64,000 nucleotides of DNA, from positions 5,297,501 through 5,361,500 of the forward strand of contig NZ_JAZHRX010000001.1 in NCBI RefSeq assembly GCF_036924645.1, written 5' to 3'. The notes below the pieces were generated by a model. The model was not told where the DNA came from. It saw nothing but the letters and a program-made list of their open reading frames with translations, and did no database searches. A program made the translations under genes and the position numbers. This document shows, piece by piece, positions 36,525 to 45,351 of the stretch. Position 1 is the first letter of the stretch. Each line of letters starts with the position of its first letter. The DNA comes from Bradyrhizobium sp. AZCC 2176 (GTDB lineage: Bacteria; Pseudomonadota; Alphaproteobacteria; Rhizobiales; Xanthobacteraceae).

Positions 36525-38423
36525 ATGGCTGTCAGCGTCACATCTACCGGGGCCCATGAGGGGCATGCCACCTCAGGTTTTTGGGCCCTGACGCTGGGAA
36601 GTATCGGCGTGGTGTTCGGCGATATCGGTACCTCGCCGCTGTATGCGTTCCGCGAGGCCGTTACGCACGCGGCGAACGGCGCGCCCGTATCGCGCACCAT
36701 CGTCCTCGGCGTGCTGTCGCTGATCCTGTGGTCGTTGTTCATCGTCGTCACCGCCAAATATGTGCTGCTACTGTTGCGCGCCGACAACAACGGCGAGGGC
36801 GGTACGCTGTCGCTGATGGCACTGGGCCAGCGGGCGTTGGGCCGGCGGAGCTGGCCGTTGCTGGCGCTAGGCGTGGTCGGCGCCTCGATGTTCATCGGCG
36901 ATTCCATGATCACGCCGGCGATTTCGGTGCTGTCGGCGGTCGAAGGTCTCAAGCTGGTCACGCCGGCGCTCGAACATTATGTGGTGCCGCTGACGATCTT
37001 CATTCTCGTCGTGCTGTTCTCGGTGCAGAGCAGCGGCACCGCGCGCGTCGCCTCCGCCTTCGGGCCGGTCATGGTGGTGTGGTTCGCGACATTGTCGGTG
37101 TTGGGCCTCATCCACATCAGCGATGATCCCACGGTGCTCTACGCGATCAATCCCTGGTACGCGATCCAGTTCATGCTTTCCCACGGCACCATCGGGCTGG
37201 TGACGATGGGCCTGGTGTTTCTGGCCGTGACCGGCGGCGAGGCGCTTTATGCCGACCTCGGCCATTTCGGACGCAAGCCGATCCAGACCGGCTGGCTCTA
37301 TTTCGTGATGCCGGCGCTTCTGATCAATTATTTCGGGCAGGGCGCGCTGGTGTTGTCGGATCCATCGGCGATCACCAGCTCGTTCTACAAGATGGTCCCG
37401 GAAATTCTGGTGTTGCCGCTCGTGGTATTGGCGACCGCAGCAACCGTGATCGCGAGCCAGGCGGTGATCACCGGCGCCTTTTCCTTGATCCGCCAGGCGG
37501 TTCAACTCGGCCTCTTGCCGCGGTTCGAGGTGCGGTACACGTCAGAGACGCATGCCGGTCAGATTTATCTGCCGCGCGTCAACCGGCTGCTGCTGATCGG
37601 GGTCGTGCTGCTGGTGCTCCTGTTCCGCACCTCGAGCGGTCTGGCGTCGGCCTATGGCATCGCTGTCTCCACGACCATGGTCGTGGACGGCATTATGGGC
37701 TTTGTCGTGATCTGGAAACTGTGGAATTGGCGCGCAGCGACGGCCGCGACCGTGATCGTGCCCCTCGTCGTCGTCGATATGAGCTTCTTCGCCGCGAACT
37801 TGCTGAAGCTGTTCGAAGGCGCCTGGGTGCCGCTGCTGTTCGGCGTTGCCGTGGCGGTGATGATCTGGACCTGGCGGCGCGGTGCGGCGATCCTGACCGC
37901 CAAGACGCGCCGCATTGAGGTGCCGCTGGCGGACCTGATCAAGAGCCTGGAAAAGCGTCCGCCGCACATCGTCAAGGGCACGGCGGTGTTTCTGACTTCC
38001 GATCCAAGCTTCGTGCCGACCGCGATGATGCACAATCTCAAGCACAATAAGGTGCTGCACGAGCACAATGTGATCCTGACAATCGAAACCGCCGAGACGC
38101 CGCGCGTCGATCTGTCCGAGCGCGTCAAGATGGAATCCATCAGCGAGAAGTTCTCGACCGTGCGGCTGCGGTTCGGCTTCATGGAATCGCCGAACGTGCC
38201 CAAGGCGCTGGTGATCGCGCGCAAGCTCGGCTGGCAGTTCGACATCATGGCGACGTCGTTCTTCGTGTCGCGGCGCTCGCTTAAACCCTCGGCGCAGTCG
38301 GGCATGCCGCTATGGCAGGACCACCTGTTCATTGCGATGAGCCGGTCGGCCAACGATGCGACCGACTATTTCCAGATCCCGACAGGTCGGGTGGTGGAAG
38401 TCGGAACTCAGGTAACTATCTGA
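36525..38423 (+). CDS. kup: Kup-type potassium uptake protein (copy 1)
   Basis: This 632-residue K+/H+ symporter has about 12 predicted helices in the first ~450 residues and a cytoplasmic C-terminal domain. Family motifs visible: [22 protein letters not shown] at helix one, [22 protein letters not shown] [48 protein letters not shown] and [19 protein letters not shown]. The C-terminus carries [10 protein letters not shown] and the end [19 protein letters not shown]. It is followed 157 bases later by a close paralogue. Confidence 0.95.
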   Translation: MAVSVTSTGAHEGHATSGFWALTLGSIGVVFGDIGTSPLYAFREAVTHAANGAPVSRTIVLGVLSLILWSLFIVVTAKYVLLLLRADNNGEGGTLSLMALGQRALGRRSWPLLALGVVGASMFIGDSMITPAISVLSAVEGLKLVTPALEHYVVPLTIFILVVLFSVQSSGTARVASAFGPVMVVWFATLSVLGLIHISDDPTVLYAINPWYAIQFMLSHGTIGLVTMGLVFLAVTGGEALYADLGHFGRKPIQTGWLYFVMPALLINYFGQGALVLSDPSAITSSFYKMVPEILVLPLVVLATAATVIASQAVITGAFSLIRQAVQLGLLPRFEVRYTSETHAGQIYLPRVNRLLLIGVVLLVLLFRTSSGLASAYGIAVSTTMVVDGIMGFVVIWKLWNWRAATAATVIVPLVVVDMSFFAANLLKLFEGAWVPLLFGVAVAVMIWTWRRGAAILTAKTRRIEVPLADLIKSLEKRPPHIVKGTAVFLTSDPSFVPTAMMHNLKHNKVLHEHNVILTIETAETPRVDLSERVKMESISEKFSTVRLRFGFMESPNVPKALVIARKLGWQFDIMATSFFVSRRSLKPSAQSGMPLWQDHLFIAMSRSANDATDYFQIPTGRVVEVGTQVTI

Positions 38424-38580
38424 TGTTTCTATAATATTGTTCGCGGGGGCCAGTTCCGCGATCCATGCGGATGGCGCATACCGGAGGCCTGAATTCCGGC
38501 TAACCCATGCAGGCACGCCGGGAGTATAGGGCTGCCCTTCTGCATTTGTGCAGTGCGGCAAACGACCGAGGCCCCGTCTC

Positions 38581-40506
38581 ATGTCAGTCCAGTTTGCGAT
38601 CCCCGCGGCGGAAACGCCCGCGGCGAACGGTCATGGCGAAACGCATTCCACGGCTACCTTCAAGGCCCTGATGCTCGGCAGCATCGGCGTCGTGTACGGC
38701 GACATCGGCACCAGCCCCTTGTATGCGCTGCGCGAAGCGGTGGTTGCCGCCAGCGGGACCTCGGGCGCTGCCGCGCCGCAGGCCGTGCTCGGCGTGCTTT
38801 CACTGATCCTGTGGGCGCTGATCGTCGTGGTGACGCTGAAATATGTCGTCATCCTGCTGCGTGCCGACAATAATGGCGAGGGCGGAACGCTGGCGCTGAT
38901 GGCGCTGGCGCAACGGGCGGTCACAAAGGGCGGCGGCGCGATCGTGCTGCTCGGCATCATCTCCGGCGCGTTGTTTTACGGCGATGCGGTGTTGACGCCG
39001 GCGCTGTCGGTATTGTCGGCGATCGAGGGCATCAAGCTCGTCACGGTAACCTTCGAACACTACGTCGTGCCACTGACATTGGTCATCCTGGTGGCGCTGT
39101 TTGCCGTCCAGTCCCGCGGCACCGCCCGCGTCGCGGCGTTCTTCGGGCCGATCATGTGTGTGTGGTTCGCCGTCATCGCGATTGCAGCCGTGCCGCAGAT
39201 CATGCGCCATCCCGAGGTGCTTCTGGCGCTCAACCCGCTCCATGCGGTTTCCTTCATGCTCCATCACGGCATGATCGGCTTCATTACGCTCGGTGCGGTG
39301 TTTCTCGCCGTCACCGGCGCGGAGGCGCTTTATGCCGACCTCGGCCATTTCGGCAAGCGGCCGATCCAGACGGCGTGGCTCTTCATCGTACTGCCGGCGC
39401 TGGCGATAAATTATCTGGGGCAGGGTGCGCTCCTGATCGCCGATCCGAAGGCGATCGAGAATCCCTTCTTCCTGATGTTCCCGGACTGGGCGCTGATCCC
39501 GATGGTGGCACTGGCGGCGATGGCGACCGTGATCGCGAGCCAGGCCGTCATCACCGGCGCCTATTCGCTCACGCGTACGGCGATCCAGCTCGGCCTGATG
39601 CCGCGGTTCGAAATTCGTCATACGTCGGAAGCCCATTCCGGCCAGATCTACATTCCGCGCATCAACATGCTGCTGTTCGTGGCGGTGATGCTGCTGGTGG
39701 TCCTGTTCCGCTCGTCGAGCGCGCTGGCCGCGGCCTACGGAATTTCCGTGACCGGGACCATGGTGGTCACGGCTATGATGGGCTTTGTCGTGATCTGGCG
39801 GGTCTGGAGATGGTCACCGATCGCGGCCGCGGCCCTGATCGCCCCGTTCCTGTTTCTCGACCTCACCTTCCTTGCGGCAAACCTGCTGAAGGTGTTTGAG
39901 GGCGGCTGGGTGCCGCTGGCGCTCGGTGGCATCGTGATGTTGTTGATGTACACGTGGCGCCGCGGCAGCAAGCTGTTGTTCGAGAAGTCGCGCAAGCTGG
40001 AATTCCCGCTCGCCGACCTGGTGGCGATGCTGGAGAAGCGTCCGCCGCAGCGCGTGCCCGGCACCGCCGTGTTTCTGACCTCCGACCCCGAATGCGCGCC
40101 GACGGCGCTGATGCACAGCCTGAAGCACTACAAGGTGCTGCACGAAAAGAACGTCATCCTCACCATCGAGACCGCGCCGACGCCGCGGATCGATCCGGCC
40201 GAGCGGGTGCGGATGGAGCAGCTCAGCGAGACCTTCTCCAGGGTCACGCTGAAGTTCGGCTTCATGGAATCGCCCAACGTGCCGAAGACGCTGGCGATTG
40301 CCCGCAAGCTCGGCTGGCAGTTCGACATCATGTCGACGTCGTTCTTCCTGTCCCGCCGCGCGCTGAAGCCGGCCGCGCATTCGGGCATGCCGCGCTGGCA
40401 GGATTTGCTGTTCATCCGCCTCAGCCAGTCTGCCAACGACGCGACAGACTATTTTCAAATTCCGACCGGGCGGGTGGTCGAGGTGGGAACGCAGGTCACG
40501 ATCTAG
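38581..40506 (+). CDS. kup: Kup-type potassium uptake protein (copy 2)
   Basis: This 641-residue paralogue of the preceding gene aligns over its whole length with no gap of note. It has the same [59 protein letters not shown] and [20 protein letters not shown] motifs and an identical last 20 residues. The similarity suggests a fairly old tandem duplication. The ATG at 38581 is preferred; the frame is open to 38548. A TATAAT at 38430-38435 could start a separate transcript. Confidence 0.95.
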   Translation: MSVQFAIPAAETPAANGHGETHSTATFKALMLGSIGVVYGDIGTSPLYALREAVVAASGTSGAAAPQAVLGVLSLILWALIVVVTLKYVVILLRADNNGEGGTLALMALAQRAVTKGGGAIVLLGIISGALFYGDAVLTPALSVLSAIEGIKLVTVTFEHYVVPLTLVILVALFAVQSRGTARVAAFFGPIMCVWFAVIAIAAVPQIMRHPEVLLALNPLHAVSFMLHHGMIGFITLGAVFLAVTGAEALYADLGHFGKRPIQTAWLFIVLPALAINYLGQGALLIADPKAIENPFFLMFPDWALIPMVALAAMATVIASQAVITGAYSLTRTAIQLGLMPRFEIRHTSEAHSGQIYIPRINMLLFVAVMLLVVLFRSSSALAAAYGISVTGTMVVTAMMGFVVIWRVWRWSPIAAAALIAPFLFLDLTFLAANLLKVFEGGWVPLALGGIVMLLMYTWRRGSKLLFEKSRKLEFPLADLVAMLEKRPPQRVPGTAVFLTSDPECAPTALMHSLKHYKVLHEKNVILTIETAPTPRIDPAERVRMEQLSETFSRVTLKFGFMESPNVPKTLAIARKLGWQFDIMSTSFFLSRRALKPAAHSGMPRWQDLLFIRLSQSANDATDYFQIPTGRVVEVGTQVTI

Positions 40507-40667
40507 GGCGCAGCCATGAATTCCGGCCGATGTCCGCCTTGAAGCGCACGGGATCTTTATGACGTTCCTATATCGCCGGCCGGTTTGACCTCTCGATTTT
40601 ATATACCGGCAGAACGATCTCTCTCGTGCGGTCGAAAAGCGCGACCGAACCGCATGGAGAGTGGATC

Positions 40668-40829
40668 ATGTGTGCGCAGGTCGTTGTTCAGGAACGGCGC
40701 GCCCTTTTGGCGGATTGGATGTCGGGAAAAGCCATGCGCTTGGCCGCGCTGCTCGGCGTCCTTCTGACCGTTAGCGTCGCAGTCAACGCGATGATAATCT
40801 TCGCTGATGGCGCCAAGCCATACCCGTGA
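40668..40829 (+). CDS. Small membrane protein, hypothetical
   Basis: A 53-residue product starts at ATG 40668 behind GGAGAG. It has a short polar N-terminus (MCAQVVVQERRALLADW) and one hydrophobic helix (AMRLAALLGVLLTVSVAVNAMIIF) ending in DGAKPYP. I recognise no family. It lies between the second kup gene and the DUF4118 gene, same direction, and could be a regulatory small protein of this cation block; that is speculation from position. Confidence 0.5.
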   Translation: MCAQVVVQERRALLADWMSGKAMRLAALLGVLLTVSVAVNAMIIFADGAKPYP

Positions 40830-40996
40830 GGGCATGCACGGCTGCTCCACGCCTGCTTCTCCCGCGTTCCAGACGGGCTCGCGCGCCAATGAAACTGGTG
40901 CATGCTCGGTTCGCTCGTGTCCGAGCCGTGATCTCGTGTGGCTGGTGCTCTTCCGCCAACGTGTTGTCGCCCGAGTGTTAGACAGGAGTTCAAGCG

Positions 40997-41857
40997 ATGG
41001 TCGATGCTGACTCGAAGCTGCAGCGGGACATCACACCGGCATCCGATGCCGATCCCCTTTTTGGCCCGGCAACTTCGGAGTTGATGCGTTACCTCGCTTC
41101 AATTGCAATGACCGTCGCCGCGACGGTCGTGGCCGTCGGTGTCGACACCAAGCTGACCATCCCCAACCTGTCCCTGGTGTTTGTCATTCCAGTGATTGTC
41201 GCAGGCCTTAGCCTCGGCCTAGGTCCGTCACTCTGTTCGGCGATGCTTGGCGCTCTGGCCTTCAATTTTTTCCTGACTGAGCCCCGCTACTCGCTGGCCG
41301 TCGACGACGCGGCGAACATCTGGGCGATTGGACTGCTGTTTGTCGTCGGTCTCATCGTGAGTGGCGTTGCCTTCACCTCGCGCCAGAGGGCGACCGAGGC
41401 GGCACGGTTGAGAGGGCAGACAACTGTGCTGCAAGGCTATGGCCGCGACGTCGTCGCGGCCGAGAATACGAAGGCGATCGTCTCAATCACGTCCCAAGCT
41501 CTTGCAGCGCTCTTCCAGGTTCCTGTCGTCGTGATGCTCGTTTCGGAAGGCACGGTGGTTTCCCTCGAGAGAGTCGGCGACGTAGAACCCCAAGAGGCCG
41601 AGTTAGAGGCAGCGCGATCGTCCCTGGCGACTGGAACTGTCATGCGCGGCGACGTTTACCCGAACCTGGCCTCGCGCTTTGACTTTTGGCCCGTGGAGAC
41701 GGCCGAAGGCCCGAATGCCGTCATCGGACTAGCATTCGATCCGGACGAACGTCCTGCGGCACCGGATACGCTGGTCAACATCGTCGTGCGGGTCTTGGCC
41801 CTGGTGCTTGACCGCCAACACGCACGGGTTAGACGCGATGCTCGGCCCGCAAGTTGA
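40997..41857 (+). CDS. Stand-alone DUF4118 (KdpD-like membrane) protein with a GAF-like domain
   Basis: This 286-residue protein begins with four closely spaced helices (YLASIAMTVAATVVAVGVD, SLVFVIPVIVAGLSLGLGPSLCSAMLGALAFNFFL, AIGLLFVVGLIVSGVAF) that match the DUF4118 region of KdpD potassium sensors, including the FNFFLTEPRYSLAV turn. The region after RQRATEAARLRGQ resembles the KdpD GAF-type domain. The N-terminal KdpD/Usp domains and the C-terminal histidine kinase are absent, and the ends show no sign of decay. AGGAG precedes the ATG. It sits between two kup genes and corA. It may be a sensor fragment that signals through another protein. Confidence 0.8.
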   Translation: MVDADSKLQRDITPASDADPLFGPATSELMRYLASIAMTVAATVVAVGVDTKLTIPNLSLVFVIPVIVAGLSLGLGPSLCSAMLGALAFNFFLTEPRYSLAVDDAANIWAIGLLFVVGLIVSGVAFTSRQRATEAARLRGQTTVLQGYGRDVVAAENTKAIVSITSQALAALFQVPVVVMLVSEGTVVSLERVGDVEPQEAELEAARSSLATGTVMRGDVYPNLASRFDFWPVETAEGPNAVIGLAFDPDERPAAPDTLVNIVVRVLALVLDRQHARVRRDARPAS

Positions 41858-41962
41858 ACTCGGGGGCGCAGATGCAGGCGCTGCAAGACTGCAGCAAAAG
41901 GCCGGCGATCTGATAGTGCTAAGATGGTGCGTCCCGCTCAATAAGTTCGGAGGAAGCTCATC

Positions 41963-42928
41963 GTGAGCGTCGTGGCAGCCTACCTGTATCGGAGTGGCAA
42001 AAAAGCAAAAGCCGTTTCATTGGATGAGCCCATCGATTGCAGGGGCAAATCCGAGTTTGTCTGGATCGGATTGTTCGAACCTTCGAAACGAGAGCTTGAG
42101 CAGCTTGAGAAGAATTACGGGCTTCATCCTCTTGCGATTGAGGACGCATTCAAAGCGAACCAAATACCGAAGGTTGATGTCTATGGCGACCAACTGTTTG
42201 TAATGACGCGCACCGCTCATCTCGAGCACGATCGTATAGCCTACGGCGAAACCGCAATTTTTGTCGGGAAGAATTTCATCATTTCGGTCCGGCATGGCTC
42301 GGCACGGGCGCATAGCGAGCTCCGCGCGCAACTCGAAGCGGCGCCTAGCCTGCTGGGCCAAGGCCCGGACTACGTTCTCCACGCCATCCTCGACTTTATC
42401 GTTGATGGCTATCTTCCGGTTGTCGAAACGATCGAGGAACGCGTTCTCGCCATGGAGCAAAGCGCTCTCGACAGCTTCCTCAGCCGCGCAGAGGTCAAGC
42501 GAATCTTCGGCCTGCGCCAAGAACTGATCCGATTTAAGCGGATCATCGGCCCCATGACGGAGGTCTGCGGCCGGCTCGTACACCTCGATACGCCGTGCCT
42601 CGACGCCAACGCCCGTCCTTATTTCCAGGACGTCCTGGACCACGTGCGACGGGTCGATGCGATGGTAAGTTCCTTGCGGGACGTCCTGACTTCGGTTTTT
42701 GAGGTAAGCAATCTACTGGAGCAGCAGCGTCAGGGCGTGATCACGCGGCAGTTGGCCGCCTGGGCTGCGATCCTGGCCGTACCCACCGCGATTGCCGGGA
42801 TTTATGGCATGAATTTCGAAAATATGCCCGAGTTGAAGACTCAATACGGCTACTTCGTCGTCGTTGGCATTATCGCTCTGCTTTGCACTGTGCTTTACCT
42901 GCGTTTCAAACGCGCGCGATGGCTCTGA
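41963..42928 (+). CDS. corA: Magnesium/cobalt channel CorA
   Basis: This 321-residue divalent-cation channel has a long cytoplasmic N-terminal funnel (to about residue 260, with WIGLFEPSKRELEQL and LAIEDAFKANQIPKVDVYGDQLFVM). Two C-terminal helices follow, the first ending with YGMN, the selectivity motif, in IYGMNFENMPE. The last residues are basic (RFKRARWL) on the cytoplasmic side. The start is GTG 41963, with GGAGGAAG in front. It closes the run of cation-transport genes that begins with kup. Confidence 0.94.
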   Translation: MSVVAAYLYRSGKKAKAVSLDEPIDCRGKSEFVWIGLFEPSKRELEQLEKNYGLHPLAIEDAFKANQIPKVDVYGDQLFVMTRTAHLEHDRIAYGETAIFVGKNFIISVRHGSARAHSELRAQLEAAPSLLGQGPDYVLHAILDFIVDGYLPVVETIEERVLAMEQSALDSFLSRAEVKRIFGLRQELIRFKRIIGPMTEVCGRLVHLDTPCLDANARPYFQDVLDHVRRVDAMVSSLRDVLTSVFEVSNLLEQQRQGVITRQLAAWAAILAVPTAIAGIYGMNFENMPELKTQYGYFVVVGIIALLCTVLYLRFKRARWL

Positions 42929-43222
42929 TAGCAGGGGCTCGCCGCTTTGTCGGGCTGGCAGAGTTCGTGTTTAAATTGTCGCAGGACGGCAACAGGTTCA
43001 TTGTTTCTTGCGCGGAACAGAACATCTGACTCCACACGCATCCCGGTTTGGATCAGTCTCTTGGAAGCTGGGGGTCGGCGGATCGAAGTTTTTGCCCGGC
43101 TGGCCGCAGGGCGCCAATGCCCGCGGCATTTCATGTGGGACTGTGCTCGGAAGTCCAGGCTGAAGCCTTGAGAGGCAAAGATATTCCGATGTGGTGATGT
43201 GGCATTGTGAGGAGTAGCGCAA

Positions 43223-43798
43223 ATGAGTTTCATCCGCGCGAACGACCATCCCAACCCCGATAGTCCGGACGATCCGCTGTACTACGCACCGCGCTCGGCG
43301 CGCGGCTTGGCGAACCCACGATCCAGCGCGACACCGCAGACGAGATCGGATCATTTGCCTCCCGCTCCCCCTTTGTCGCGCTTTGATGAAATGCGCGAGG
43401 AAGCCTTCGCCAAATCCACCCGTCCGTTGGAATCCCAATTTGTCTACGAACGCCGTCCACGACGCGGACTGCTCGCCACTGCGGGCGCAATTGCCGGAGC
43501 GATCGGTATCACTGTAATCCTGGCGCTCGTTTTGTTTAACGTGGTTCCAAGGTCAAAGAGTGATCCCTCGGAACTCGCCGTTTCCATTTCGACTCCAGCA
43601 TTGGCTACGCCGTCCCAGGTGACGTCTGAAGACTCTCAAGGGCTGCTTGAAGGATTCAAGCAGTTTCAAAAGGTACAAGGAAACGAAAACCCGGAGCATG
43701 CTGCTTCTGAACCGGCCTTCGCTGGAACGGTTAAGGAAGGGCCCGAAAAATCTGAGGCTCTGCTTGGAAAATTCATTCAGTGGCAGCAAAGGAAATAG
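43223..43798 (+). CDS. Hypothetical membrane-anchored protein
   Basis: This 191-residue protein has a polar, proline-rich first 75 residues, one transmembrane helix (GLLATAGAIAGAIGITVILALVLFNVV) and a hydrophilic C-terminal part with two similar pieces, QGLLEGFKQFQKVQ and EALLGKFIQWQQRK. The short duplication of L-L-x-x-F-x-x-(F/W)-Q is a notable detail. GAGGAGTAGCG precedes the ATG. I recognise no family; proteins of this shape are common unnamed products in bradyrhizobia. The 294 bases before it contain nothing I can name. Confidence 0.7.
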   Translation: MSFIRANDHPNPDSPDDPLYYAPRSARGLANPRSSATPQTRSDHLPPAPPLSRFDEMREEAFAKSTRPLESQFVYERRPRRGLLATAGAIAGAIGITVILALVLFNVVPRSKSDPSELAVSISTPALATPSQVTSEDSQGLLEGFKQFQKVQGNENPEHAASEPAFAGTVKEGPEKSEALLGKFIQWQQRK

Positions 43799-43988
43799 CG
43801 TCAAGAACAGAACATGCGGACTGGCGCTTCCCGCGAGCCGTAAGATTGGCCGGAGCTTGACATCCTAACTTGCCCCAATACCAGCCCTGTGCTCAAGGAC
43901 CGTCAACGCGGTCAACCCCTGCGCCGAACGACTACCACGCCAGACGACCGGCCATTAGAAGCGACATAGAGCAGAAACAGTCCCCCAG

Positions 43989-44010
43989 AGACGCGCATCG
44001 GGGCGCGTCT
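43989..44010. terminator. Weak hairpin between convergent genes
   Basis: AGACGCGC and GCGCGTCT form an eight-base stem around ATCGGG, in the 282-base gap between the hypothetical gene ending at 43798 and the minus-strand binding-protein gene ending at 44081. Neither side has a T-tract, so it is only a candidate terminator. Confidence 0.3.
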
Positions 44011-44080
44011 TACGAAGTCCGCTGATCTCGACGATGGTGCGCACGCTGAACGTGACGCAACAATCCGTCGACACCATGCC

Positions 44081-44887
44081 TCACTGCGGAGGCCGCAGTT
44101 CGATGCCGTAGCGCGCATAGATCCGCGCGATGGTGCCGTCCGCCAGCAGGGCCTCGATCGCCGCATCGACACGCGCGCGCAGCTTGTCGTCGGGGCGAAG
44201 CAGCCCGGCCGCAATATTCCAGTTCAAATCCTGATCGTTGTCGAACGCCGGAATCAGGCGCAACGGCTTGTCGGCATGCTGCAGGTTGAACCAGCCGACC
44301 GTCATCGGTGTGACGGCGGCTGCCTCGATCTCGCGATTGGCCAACGCTGCAACAATATCGTCCTCGAACACGAACGGAGACGTGGCGGTGCCGCCCTTGG
44401 CGAGCGTCATGGAGACCACCGAGCCGACCGGTACCCCGACCCGCTGATCGGAACCGAGACTTGCCAGCGACGACGCCGGCGAATCGCCCCGCACCGCGAG
44501 CACGACGCCGCTGCGATGGTAAGGACGCGAAACCCGCACACCGCCCGCGGGCTGTGTATCCTTGCGGGCGATGACGTCGAGCACGAGGTCGCAATCGGCG
44601 CGGCGATACTGGATCGCACTGACCACCCACTCCCGCGTCAGCTTGACGCCAAGCTGCTGGGCTATTTTTTCGCCGAGTTCGACCTGGAATCCCGGAACCG
44701 GCCCGGCCTTGCTTGCAAACGGCAGCGCGTTGGGGCTGGCGCACAGCGTCAACGCGCCGCGCTCGATGACAGTTTCCAGCGAGCGGGCATCCGCCGAAGC
44801 GTTCCAGAGTACCAGCAGCGAGAGGCTTGCCGCGTATCGGGCGAGGCGGTATCGCGGTCTCCCTACCGCGGAAAACGCTCTAATCAT
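44081..44887 (-). CDS. Quinoprotein dehydrogenase-associated substrate-binding protein (XoxJ/MxaJ-like)
   Basis: This 268-residue periplasmic protein is of the SBP_bac_3 fold, the type called MxaJ or XoxJ when next to methanol dehydrogenases. A signal peptide (LARYAASLSLLVLWNASADA) is followed by LTLCASPNALPFASKAGPVPGFQVELGEKIAQQLG and the DLVLDVIARKDTQPAGGVRVSRPYHRSGVVLAV segment. The C-terminal IEALLADGTIARIYARYGIEL is typical. Its role in family members is thought to be activation of the apo-dehydrogenase. The ATG at 44887 overlaps the cytochrome stop by eight bases. It is the third gene of the quinoprotein operon. Confidence 0.85.
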   Translation of the reverse strand: MIRAFSAVGRPRYRLARYAASLSLLVLWNASADARSLETVIERGALTLCASPNALPFASKAGPVPGFQVELGEKIAQQLGVKLTREWVVSAIQYRRADCDLVLDVIARKDTQPAGGVRVSRPYHRSGVVLAVRGDSPASSLASLGSDQRVGVPVGSVVSMTLAKGGTATSPFVFEDDIVAALANREIEAAAVTPMTVGWFNLQHADKPLRLIPAFDNDQDLNWNIAAGLLRPDDKLRARVDAAIEALLADGTIARIYARYGIELRPPQ

Positions 44888-45239
44888 CGAGCCCTCGAAT
44901 GTAGGCCAGAATCGCAATGATCTGGCCGTCAGTGAACACCGACCCATAGGCGGGCATCGCGCCGGCCTTGCCCTTCTTGATGCGCTCGATGATGTATTCG
45001 TCGCTGCGTTCGGACTTCGAAAGTTTTGGACCTCTGCCCGCATGGCGGCCGCCATCCTGGTGACAGAAGCCGCAGGTGGTTGCGAACATCTTCCCGCCTT
45101 CGATGTCGTCCGGCGAGGCTTCGGCTTGCGGCAGCGGATTTGCAGCGCCCGCTGGCGCGGATTGTTGGGCAAACGAGGCGCTCGACAGCCATGGCCAGAT
45201 GACGGCAAGGGAAGCAACAATCACAAACGGTATTCGCAT
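44880..45239 (-). CDS. Cytochrome c, electron acceptor of the PQQ dehydrogenase (XoxG-like)
   Basis: This 119-residue exported class I cytochrome c has a signal peptide (VIVASLAVIWPWLSSASFA). The haem motif CGFCH lies at Cys56, Cys59 and His60, and the axial Met is in KAGAMPAYGSVFTDGQI. The usual C-terminal helix IIAILAYIRGLDD closes the fold. Position between the PQQ dehydrogenase and the XoxJ-like gene makes it the likely electron acceptor. It is shorter than many XoxG proteins. The start at 45239 follows the tandem repeat region and has no good SD in sight. Confidence 0.87.
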   Translation of the reverse strand: MRIPFVIVASLAVIWPWLSSASFAQQSAPAGAANPLPQAEASPDDIEGGKMFATTCGFCHQDGGRHAGRGPKLSKSERSDEYIIERIKKGKAGAMPAYGSVFTDGQIIAILAYIRGLDD

Positions 45240-45248
45240 TCCAGCATC

Positions 45249-45319
45249 CGTATTGACCGCAAGGGGCGGCAACGTATTGACCGCAAGAGCGGCAACGTAT
45301 TGACCGGCAAGGGCGGCAG
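45249..45319. repeat. Three tandem copies of a 23-24-base unit
   Basis: The unit CGTATTGACCGCAAGGGGCGG begins at 45249, 45273 and 45296, with a one-base length change and few substitutions. It fills almost the whole gap between the dehydrogenase stop and the cytochrome start. It overlaps the hairpin at 45311. Confidence 0.85.
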
Positions 45320-45342
45320 GGACAGATCGATCCCTGCCGCCC
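45311..45342. repeat. 12-bp hairpin directly after the PQQ dehydrogenase gene
   Basis: GGGCGGCAGGGA and TCCCTGCCGCCC are perfect reverse complements around an eight-base loop. On the minus strand it begins nine bases after the dehydrogenase stop. No T-tract follows, so it is more likely an mRNA-end stabiliser or processing site than a full terminator. Confidence 0.75.
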
Positions 45343-45351
45343 GCGCCATCG

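Noticed and set aside
38430..38435. Promoter for the second kup gene from the TATAAT at this site
   Set aside because: No -35 element at the right distance; kept only as a remark under that gene.
45249..45319. CRISPR-like repeats
   Set aside because: The three units are directly adjacent with no unique spacers and are not palindromic; it is a simple tandem repeat. No CRISPR array was seen anywhere.
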